Assembly (NCBI RefSeq): GCF_025154055.1
Contig: NZ_JAOALK010000008.1
Span: 1-64,000 of the forward strand
Reading direction: 5' to 3'
DNA length: 64,000 nt
Source of the DNA: Aquibacillus koreensis
Lineage (GTDB): Bacteria > Bacillota > Bacilli > Bacillales > Amphibacillaceae
This document shows positions 56,447 through 64,000 of the stretch, one piece after another (position 1 is the stretch's first letter; every line of letters begins with the position of its first letter). The notes below the pieces were generated by a model, which saw only the letters and a program-made list of their open reading frames with translations, made no database searches and was not told the DNA's origin. Both the position numbers and the translations under genes were made by a program.

Positions 56447-56538
56447 GGAAGATTTATAGATGGGTGCATGGGGTACCATATGTAAGAGAGAGAATCTATT
56501 AGCACTTGAAAAAGTGTATGTATTTTCATAAATCTTCC
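56447..56538 (+). ncRNA. Structured rpsB-tsf intercistronic element
   Basis: GGAAGATTTAT (56447-56457) is a perfect 11-bp complement of ATAAATCTTCC (56528-56538). Inside the 70-nt loop is a CACTT/AAGTG hairpin with a GAAA tetraloop. No clear promoter lies upstream of it after the rpsB terminator, so it is probably in RNA that escapes termination. It may regulate tsf. Confidence 0.5.
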
Positions 56539-56584
56539 ACAATAAGTAAGAGAATAATACATATTCAATAAGGAGGAAATTAAA

Positions 56585-57469
56585 ATGGCAGTAACAGCAC
56601 AAATGGTTAAAGAACTACGCGAAAAAACTGGTGCAGGTATGATGGACTGTAAAAAAGCATTACAAGAAACGGATGGTAATATTGATCAAGCAATTGATTA
56701 CCTTCGTGAAAAAGGTATTTCTAAAGCTGCTAAAAAAGCAGATCGTATAGCTGCAGAAGGTTCTACGCACATTGAAGTAGACGGAAATACAGCAGTATTA
56801 TTTGAAATGAACTGTGAAACTGACTTCGTAACTAAAAATGATCAATTCAAGAATCTACTAGGAGAGCTTGGAAAACACTTAGTTTCTCAAAAGCCAGCGT
56901 CTGTTGAAGATGCATTACAACAAAAACTTCATGGTAACGGTGAAACACTTGAAGAATTCATTAACTCAAATATCGCTAAAATTGGTGAAAAGCTTTCCCT
57001 ACGTCGTTTTGTAATTGCTGAGAAAACAGATAATGATGCATTTGGTGGTTACATCCATATGGGTGGTAACATCGGCGTATTAACTACTTTAGAAGGTTCA
57101 ACTGATGAAGCAACTGCGAAGGATATTGCGATGCACATTGCTGCTGTTAACCCTCGTTTCGTGTCACGTGATGCTGTTTCTGAAGAAGAAGTAGAAAAAG
57201 AACGTGAAGTATTAAAAACACAAGCATTAAATGAAGGTAAGCCTGAAAAAATCGTTGAGAAAATGGTTGAGGGTCGCTTAGGCAAGTTCTTTGAAGAAAT
57301 CTGCCTATTAGAGCAAGGGTTCGTTAAAGATCCAGATCAAAAAGTGAAAAAAGTAGTGGCGGACAAAGGTGCAACGATCAAAGGATTTGTTCGTTATCAA
57401 GTCGGTGAAGGTATCGAAAAACGCGTGGATAACTTTGCTGAAGAAGTAATGAGCCAGGTGAAAAAATAA
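56585..57469 (+). CDS. tsf: Elongation factor Ts
   Basis: Exchange factor that recycles EF-Tu-GDP. 294 residues: a UBA-like N-terminus ([20 protein letters not shown], about 7-26), the [10 protein letters not shown] motif (about 79-88) that contacts EF-Tu, and two core subdomains with [17 protein letters not shown] 56585 has AAGGAGG upstream. It follows rpsB, as in most bacteria, and ends with its own terminator. Confidence 0.98.
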   Translation: MAVTAQMVKELREKTGAGMMDCKKALQETDGNIDQAIDYLREKGISKAAKKADRIAAEGSTHIEVDGNTAVLFEMNCETDFVTKNDQFKNLLGELGKHLVSQKPASVEDALQQKLHGNGETLEEFINSNIAKIGEKLSLRRFVIAEKTDNDAFGGYIHMGGNIGVLTTLEGSTDEATAKDIAMHIAAVNPRFVSRDAVSEEEVEKEREVLKTQALNEGKPEKIVEKMVEGRLGKFFEEICLLEQGFVKDPDQKVKKVVADKGATIKGFVRYQVGEGIEKRVDNFAEEVMSQVKK

Positions 57470-57538
57470 TAAACAAGTACGCACTTCTAGTTACCTTTAA
57501 TGATTTAAATTGGAAGGTGCTATAGAGAGATTAGATTT

Positions 57539-57574
57539 ATACAAGTAGGGGACACTGAGTGTTCCCTTTTGTAT
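57539..57574 (+). terminator. Rho-independent terminator after tsf
   Basis: AGGGGACAC (57547-57555) pairs with GTGTTCCCT (57559-57567, one wobble) around TGA. Outer ATACAA/TTGTAT extends the stem, and TTTT follows the inner stem. Confidence 0.85.
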
Positions 57575-57627
57575 AACCTGGTAGAAAAATGTAAAATAGA
57601 AATGGTTATAAAATTAATTAGCACCAA

Positions 57628-57656
57628 GTGATAAGTTGAAAGGCTTATTGTATAAT
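57628..57656 (+). promoter_or_regulatory. Putative SigA promoter for pyrH-frr
   Basis: GTGATA (57628-57633, 4/6), a 17-bp spacer and a perfect TATAAT (57651-57656), 23 nt before pyrH. The -10 is strong and the -35 moderate. Confidence 0.5.
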
Positions 57657-57667
57657 AAATTACATAA

Positions 57668-58402
<735 letters not shown>

Positions 58403-58403
58403 C

Positions 58404-58961
58404 ATGTCAGAGCAAATAATAAATGATGCAAAAGCAAAAATGAAACAAGCTATTCAATCGTTCTCTAAGCAATTGGCTACGGTGAGAGCTGGTAGAGCTA
58501 ATCCTGCCATATTAGACAGTGTTTATGTTGACTATTATGGAGCTGCTACGCCTTTGAATCAATTGGCTACGATCTCTGTACCTGAAGCTAGATTATTGGT
58601 GATTACACCATTTGATAAGTCCTCAATATCAGATATAGAAAAAGCGATCCAAAAAGCTGATTTAGGATTATCGCCGTCCAGTGATGGTAATGTTATCCGT
58701 ATTAATATCCCAGCTCTTACAGAAGAAAGACGTAAAGAATTAGTAAAAGTAGTAGGGAAATATGCAGAAGAGTCAAAAGTTCAAGTTCGAAACGTACGTA
58801 GAGATGCCAACGATTCACTTAAAAAGTCAGAGAAAAATGGCGATCTTACAGAAGATGACTTACGTGCCTATCAAGATGATGTACAACAGGAAACGGATAA
58901 ACACATCACGGATATCGATAACCTTTCTAAACAAAAAGAAAAAGAAATTATGGAAGTTTAA
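58404..58961 (+). CDS. frr: Ribosome recycling factor
   Basis: Splits post-termination ribosomes with EF-G. 185 residues in the typical tRNA-like two-domain shape: [19 protein letters not shown] (about 19-37), [20 protein letters not shown], and the helical [20 protein letters not shown] near the end. ATG 58404 has AGGGGG upstream in pyrH. Two terminators follow. Confidence 0.98.
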   Translation: MSEQIINDAKAKMKQAIQSFSKQLATVRAGRANPAILDSVYVDYYGAATPLNQLATISVPEARLLVITPFDKSSISDIEKAIQKADLGLSPSSDGNVIRINIPALTEERRKELVKVVGKYAEESKVQVRNVRRDANDSLKKSEKNGDLTEDDLRAYQDDVQQETDKHITDIDNLSKQKEKEIMEV

Positions 58962-58995
58962 CTCTAGAACATGTAAAATAATGATTAGAAAACTC

Positions 58996-59029
58996 GGCAT
59001 TCGCATCATCTATTAGCGAATGCCTTCGT
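58996..59029 (+). terminator. Rho-independent terminator after frr
   Basis: GGCATTCGC (58996-59004) pairs perfectly with GCGAATGCC (59016-59024), followed by TTCGTTTT. Confidence 0.85.
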
Positions 59030-59085
59030 TTTGTAATTGCTATTTAGAAGCGAATGAATAGTTAAATGTGGTAGTATAAAGGAAG

Positions 59086-59109
59086 ACCCTCTTCAACAAG
59101 GGGGTTTTT
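59086..59109 (+). terminator. Second terminator between frr and uppS
   Basis: ACCCTCTT (59086-59093) pairs with AAGGGGGT (59098-59105, one wobble) around CAAC, with TTTTT following. It lies 57-62 nt after the first terminator and 80 nt before uppS. Confidence 0.8.
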
Positions 59110-59134
59110 ACACATCATTATGATGAAATTAATG

Positions 59135-59163
59135 TTGAACTACGATGTGAAACTTACTATTTA
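59135..59163 (+). promoter_or_regulatory. Weak candidate promoter for uppS
   Basis: TTGAAC (59135-59140), a 17-bp spacer, TATTTA (59158-59163), 26 nt before uppS and downstream of both terminators. The spacing is good; the hexamers are only partial. Confidence 0.35.
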
Positions 59164-59189
59164 GGTTTTGCCCTTTTGGAGGAAATGTT

Positions 59190-59963
59190 ATGCGAAGGAT
59201 TAAACTTCCTTTTTTAAAACGAAAGTCAAGAAATACAGATCAAATAAATAATATCGTTAAATCTGATAATTTACCTAAACATGTGGCTATAATAATGGAT
59301 GGTAATGGAAGATGGGCGAATCAAAGAGGATTGCCAAGATTTGCTGGCCATAAAGAAGGTATGGACAACGTTAAAAAAATTGTGAAGGTTGCAAATAAAC
59401 ATCATGTTAAAGTGTTAACATTATATGCTTTTTCTACTGAAAACTGGAAGCGTCCCAAACCTGAGATCGATTATTTAATGAAATTGCCAATTGAATTTTT
59501 AAATACATATTTACCCGAGTTAATTGAAGAAAACGTTCGTGTACAAACCATTGGTGAATTTGATGTACTGCCAGCACACACAAAAAAAGCTGTTCAATCT
59601 GCAAAAGATCGAACAAAAGATAATAATGGACTTATTTTAAATATAGCTCTGAACTATGGAAGTAGATTTGAGATCGTCCAAGGAATTAAGGAAATGGTAC
59701 ATGACTTTGATCAAAAAGGCGAGAGCATAGATAACCTTACCGAAGAAATGTTCTCCGAGTATTTATATACTAAAAAATTAGGCGATCCTGACCTTTTGAT
59801 AAGAACTAGTGGTGAAATTAGGTTAAGCAACTTCTTATTATGGCAATCAGCCTATACGGAATTCTGGTTCACTGATTCTTTTTGGCCGGATTTTAATGAA
59901 TATTTATTTGAGAAAGCTTTAATCGATTATCAAAACAGAAAACGCCGATATGGAGGCATCTAG
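59190..59963 (+). CDS. uppS: Undecaprenyl diphosphate synthase
   Basis: Cis-prenyltransferase that makes the C55 carrier lipid for peptidoglycan and wall polymers. 257 residues: Asp37 in IIMDGNGRWA, GHKEGMDNVKKI, FSTENWKRP and the pyrophosphate-binding RTSGEIRLSNFLLWQ. An extra N-terminal basic stretch of about 25 residues (LKRKSRN) precedes the core. ATG 59190 has TTGGAGGAAA upstream. Confidence 0.97.
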   Translation: MRRIKLPFLKRKSRNTDQINNIVKSDNLPKHVAIIMDGNGRWANQRGLPRFAGHKEGMDNVKKIVKVANKHHVKVLTLYAFSTENWKRPKPEIDYLMKLPIEFLNTYLPELIEENVRVQTIGEFDVLPAHTKKAVQSAKDRTKDNNGLILNIALNYGSRFEIVQGIKEMVHDFDQKGESIDNLTEEMFSEYLYTKKLGDPDLLIRTSGEIRLSNFLLWQSAYTEFWFTDSFWPDFNEYLFEKALIDYQNRKRRYGGI

Positions 59964-59975
59964 GGTGTTAAATTT

Positions 59976-60758
59976 ATGAAACAAAGAATAATTACAGCAG
60001 TTATAGCCATACTTTTATTTTTTCCTTTCGTTTTTTATGGAGGTTGGCCGTTTGAGGTAATCATGTATATTATTGCTACGATTGGAGTTATAGAATTGTT
60101 CCGAATTCGACAAACAACAAGCTATCCAATCCCGGCTTTTATTACATTGTTGTTATTGTGGTCACTTTTATATAAAGATGAATACGTATTTTTTATTACA
60201 AAGACTGAAATGACGCTAATGGTCGTTTTGTTATTACTTTCTTATACCGTATTAGTTAAAAATAAATTCACATTTAATGATGCTGGTTTTTTAGTGTTGT
60301 CTGCCGTATATGTTGGCCTTGGCTTTCATTACTTCATGGTAACTAGGGAAGCCAATGATGGGTTAACTTATATTTTTTATGCCATTGTCGTGATCCTCGC
60401 AACGGATACAGGTGCATACTTCTTTGGACGAGCGTTTGGAAAGCGAAAGCTCTGGCCTGAGATTAGTCCAAATAAAACAATAGAAGGAGCACTTGGTGGT
60501 GTGCTACTTGCTTGTGTAGCAGCTTTTTTCTTCCACATGTTTTTCCCATTAGATAAACCTACGATCATAGTCATCCTAGTTACAATAGTAGCTTCAGCAT
60601 TCGCGCAAATAGGTGACTTAGTGGAATCCGCCATAAAACGTCATTATGACGTGAAAGACTCTGGAAAGATCTTACCAGGTCATGGAGGAATTTTGGACAG
60701 GTTCGATAGTTGGCTATTTGTTTTCCCATTATTGCATTTTATTCATTTTATATCATAG
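59976..60758 (+). CDS. cdsA: Phosphatidate cytidylyltransferase
   Basis: Makes CDP-diacylglycerol, the precursor of phosphatidylglycerol and cardiolipin. 260 residues with about seven membrane helices and the signature near the C-terminus: ESAIKRHYDVKDSGKILPGH followed by GGILDRFDS. A weak ribosome site lies at the end of uppS, 12 nt upstream, so coupling is probable. Confidence 0.97.
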   Translation: MKQRIITAVIAILLFFPFVFYGGWPFEVIMYIIATIGVIELFRIRQTTSYPIPAFITLLLLWSLLYKDEYVFFITKTEMTLMVVLLLLSYTVLVKNKFTFNDAGFLVLSAVYVGLGFHYFMVTREANDGLTYIFYAIVVILATDTGAYFFGRAFGKRKLWPEISPNKTIEGALGGVLLACVAAFFFHMFFPLDKPTIIVILVTIVASAFAQIGDLVESAIKRHYDVKDSGKILPGHGGILDRFDSWLFVFPLLHFIHFIS

Positions 60759-60785
60759 GATGAATTAAATATAGGAGTGTGACAT

Positions 60786-61952
60786 ATGAAGAATATTACT
60801 CTCTTAGGGGCAACAGGTTCTATTGGAATACAAACATTAGATGTAATAAGACAGCATAAAGACTTATTTAATCTCTATGCTTTATCGTTTGGTAGAAATG
60901 TTGATAAGGCTGTCCCTATTATCAACGAATTCAATCCTAAAAAGATTGTTGTTCAGGACCAAGAAACAAAGAAAAAGTTAGAATTATATGTACGTAATCA
61001 GGATATACTGGTTGGCAGTGAGGGCATGATAGAGATCAGTATAGATACCTATACCGATGTTCTGGTAAATGCGGTTATGGGTAGTGTTGGTCTGCAAGCG
61101 ACCTTACAAGCAATTCAAAATAAGAAACAAATTGCGATTGCGAACAAAGAAACGTTAGTAACAGCAGGTCATCTTGTCATGGAAGCTGCGCGTATTCATA
61201 ATGTCACATTACTTCCTGTCGACAGTGAACATTCTGCTATTTTTCAATGCTTAAACGGAGAAAATCAAAAAGAAGTTAATAAGATTATTATTACTGCTTC
61301 TGGTGGAAGTTTCCGAGACAAATCTAGAGAAGAATTACAAGATGTTACAGTTGAAGATGCGCTGAATCATCCCAATTGGAGCATGGGTTCTAAAATTACA
61401 ATTGACTCAGCAACGATGATGAACAAAGGTTTAGAAGTTATCGAAGCGCATTGGTTATTTGATGTTCCTTATGATCAAATTGATGTGGTGCTACATAAAG
61501 AAAGTGTTATACATTCCATGGTTGAGTTTAACGACAATAGTGTTATTGCTCAGTTAGGTACTCCGGATATGCGCGTACCAATTCAATATGCTTTAACTTA
61601 TCCTGCTAGACTACCTTTATCTAATTCAAAGAAATTAGATTTAGTTGAAATCGGAAAACTTCATTTTAGTCAAATGGATTATGTTCGTTTTCCTTGCTTG
61701 AAAATGGCCTATGACGCTGGTAGGGAAGGTGGAACTTTGCCTACCGTCTTAAATGCAGCGAATGAGGTTGCGGTTGATCTGTTCTTGCAAGGGAAGATGT
61801 CCTTTGTATCTATTGAAAAGCTTATAGGGCAAGCTTTAGAGCAACATGTGACGATACCTAATCCAGATTTAGAAACTATTTTAGGTGTAGATCGCCAAAC
61901 GCGATTAGAAGTTGAGTCCTACTTTAATAAAGACTTGGTTAATAAAATATAA
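60786..61952 (+). CDS. dxr: 1-deoxy-D-xylulose 5-phosphate reductoisomerase
   Basis: Second enzyme of the MEP isoprenoid pathway, feeding UppS. 388 residues: NADPH site [16 protein letters not shown] (about 5-20), [11 protein letters not shown], the metal site [11 protein letters not shown] (about 148) and [22 protein letters not shown] 60786 has TAGGAGTG upstream. Its presence shows that this organism makes isoprenoids by the MEP route. Confidence 0.98.
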   Translation: MKNITLLGATGSIGIQTLDVIRQHKDLFNLYALSFGRNVDKAVPIINEFNPKKIVVQDQETKKKLELYVRNQDILVGSEGMIEISIDTYTDVLVNAVMGSVGLQATLQAIQNKKQIAIANKETLVTAGHLVMEAARIHNVTLLPVDSEHSAIFQCLNGENQKEVNKIIITASGGSFRDKSREELQDVTVEDALNHPNWSMGSKITIDSATMMNKGLEVIEAHWLFDVPYDQIDVVLHKESVIHSMVEFNDNSVIAQLGTPDMRVPIQYALTYPARLPLSNSKKLDLVEIGKLHFSQMDYVRFPCLKMAYDAGREGGTLPTVLNAANEVAVDLFLQGKMSFVSIEKLIGQALEQHVTIPNPDLETILGVDRQTRLEVESYFNKDLVNKI

Positions 61953-62058
61953 TAACTCATTAGATAAGACAAGACATTCATATATGTTATTAAGTTGAGT
62001 TACTAATAGTTGATATTGAGTTAGGATACAGAGTGGAAATTAGAAGGAGAGTGCTATC

Positions 62059-63315
62059 TTGAACACCATAATTGCATTCATATTCATGTTTGGTTTACTC
62101 GTGTTTGTGCATGAGTTTGGTCATTTTATTTTTGCGAAAAAAGCAGGCATGTTAGTCCGTGAATTTGCTATTGGATTTGGTCCAAAAGTTTTTTCATTTA
62201 AAAACAATGAAACCCTATATACGATTAGACTACTTCCACTAGGGGGATATGTAAGAGTAGCTGGCGAAGACCCAGAAATAATTGATTTAAAGGCTGGTCA
62301 ACATATTGGTCTTGAATTTAATAATGACGGAAAAGTAAATAAAATTATTGTAAACAACAAATCCAAACACCCCAATGCCAGAGTGATAGAGGTAGAGAAA
62401 GCTGATTTAGATCACCAATTAATCATTGAGGGCTATGAAGTTGATGAAGAAGAAAGAGTCTCTTTTAGAGTTGATCCAAAGGCAAACTTTGTCATGAATG
62501 AGACAGAGACTCAAATTGCTCCATATGACCGTCAGTTTGCATCTAAAACTGTCCCACAACGTGCGATGCAACTCTTTGCTGGACCAATGATGAACTTTAT
62601 ATTAACTATTGTAATTTTCGCTATACTTGGATTTATTCAAGGGGTTCCTGCAGATAATGCCTTAATTGGTGGGGTTCAAGAAAATAGTCCGGCTTCTGAA
62701 GCAGGTTTATTAGCAGGCGATGAAATCGTCAAAATTGATGAGACATCGATTACGAAATGGGAAGAATTTCAACAAGTTGTTCAAAATAGTCCGGAGCAAG
62801 AGCTTTCTATGGTCGTAAATAGAGGTGGAGAGCAAGTAGAATTAAGTGTCGTTCCGAGGAGTCTGGAAACGCAAGATATGGTGATTGGACAAATTGGTGT
62901 TCAAATTGATTTAGAAAAATCTTTCATAAAAGCCATTCCCTATAGCTTTGAACAAACCTATGAGTGGTCTAAGTTAATTATCGTTAACTTATCAAAATTG
63001 GTTACGGGACAATTTTCAATAGACATGCTTTCAGGGCCTGTTGGAATCTATGATGCAACAGATCAAGTTGTTCAAACTGGCTTCTTAAACTTCTTATCCT
63101 GGACTGCAATGCTAAGCGTAAACTTAGGCATAATTAACTTGTTACCATTACCAGCTTTAGATGGTGGTAGATTGTTATTTGTAGGGCTTGAGGCAATAAG
63201 AAGAAAACCAATCGATCCGCAAAAAGAAGGCATCGTTCATTTTATTGGTTTTGCCTTGTTAATGCTATTAATGATAGTAGTAACATGGAACGATATCCAA
63301 AGATTACTTTTCTAA
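62059..63315 (+). CDS. rasP: Site-2 intramembrane protease RseP (RasP)
   Basis: Zinc protease that cuts anti-sigma factors such as RsiW and cleared signal peptides within the membrane. 418 residues: HEFGH (18-22) in the first helix, a second helix at about 174-196, a PDZ domain (about 200-275, with SPASEAGLLAGDEIVKIDE), and a C-terminal membrane part with NLLPLPALDGGR. The start is TTG 62059 with AGAAGGAGAG upstream. The 106-bp gap before it shows no clear promoter. Confidence 0.97.
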   Translation: MNTIIAFIFMFGLLVFVHEFGHFIFAKKAGMLVREFAIGFGPKVFSFKNNETLYTIRLLPLGGYVRVAGEDPEIIDLKAGQHIGLEFNNDGKVNKIIVNNKSKHPNARVIEVEKADLDHQLIIEGYEVDEEERVSFRVDPKANFVMNETETQIAPYDRQFASKTVPQRAMQLFAGPMMNFILTIVIFAILGFIQGVPADNALIGGVQENSPASEAGLLAGDEIVKIDETSITKWEEFQQVVQNSPEQELSMVVNRGGEQVELSVVPRSLETQDMVIGQIGVQIDLEKSFIKAIPYSFEQTYEWSKLIIVNLSKLVTGQFSIDMLSGPVGIYDATDQVVQTGFLNFLSWTAMLSVNLGIINLLPLPALDGGRLLFVGLEAIRRKPIDPQKEGIVHFIGFALLMLLMIVVTWNDIQRLLF

Positions 63316-63345
63316 GGTAAATTATCAGGAATTTTTAAGAGGTGA

Positions 63346-64000
<655 letters not shown>

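Overview
The window is a low-GC Firmicute chromosome segment with all but one gene on the + strand. Gene order, protein lengths and motifs match the Bacillaceae smc-to-proS region. The best guess is a motile relative of Bacillus from the Oceanobacillus/Virgibacillus-type (often salt- or alkali-tolerant) part of the family. That placement is inferred from gene order and protein similarity as remembered; no database search was run.

Layout. (1) 1-1300 is an unusual stretch: a hairpin-rich, probably transcribed non-coding segment, an unrecognised two-helix membrane protein, a two-way terminator, and a minus-strand YfkK/UPF0435 gene. It lies where rnc would normally precede smc. (2) 1486-13291 holds chromosome condensation (smc), the SRP pathway (ftsY, ylxM, ffh), translation and RNA maturation (rpsP, khpA, ylqD, rimM, trmD, rplS), signal peptidase, the ribosome assembly GTPase RbgA, and RNase HII. 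(3) 13333-15455 holds ylqG/ylqH, which look like a FliK-like/FlhB-tail-like pair outside the flagellar operon. A 511-bp gap follows, with a family of 22-bp palindromic repeats. (4) 15967-25420 holds sucCD, dprA, topA, xerC, hslVU and codY. The trmFO gene expected between topA and xerC is missing, and a consensus SigA promoter sits in that gap. (5) 25732-55491 is one continuous fla/che operon of about 30 kb: basal body, hook, type III export gate, C-ring, chemotaxis, sigD, a FapA-domain protein, a small unknown protein and swrB. (6) 55652-64000 holds rpsB, tsf, pyrH, frr, uppS, cdsA, dxr, rseP and the 5' part of proS: translation, isoprenoid, phospholipid and envelope-stress functions.

How it works together. 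The fla/che operon starts from a SigA-type promoter about 55 bp before flgB, downstream of codY and two CodY-box-like sequences. Start/stop overlaps are frequent (fliG/fliH, fliH/fliI, fliI/fliJ, fliO/fliP, flhA/flhF, flhF/flhG, cheB/cheA, cheC/cheD), which points to translational coupling. sigD near the end would switch on late flagellar genes elsewhere. No terminator was seen between flgB and rpsB, so read-through into rpsB is possible, although rpsB has its own promoter and leader.

Most notable non-coding observations: an 11-bp hairpin placed exactly between a strong Shine-Dalgarno and the swrD start codon; a compact c-di-GMP-I (GEMM)-like leader before flgE; an 18-bp promoter box shared by rplS and rpsB; a recent in-frame tandem duplication inside fliK; the palindromic repeat cluster at 15.5-15.7 kb; and the structured RNA at the left edge.
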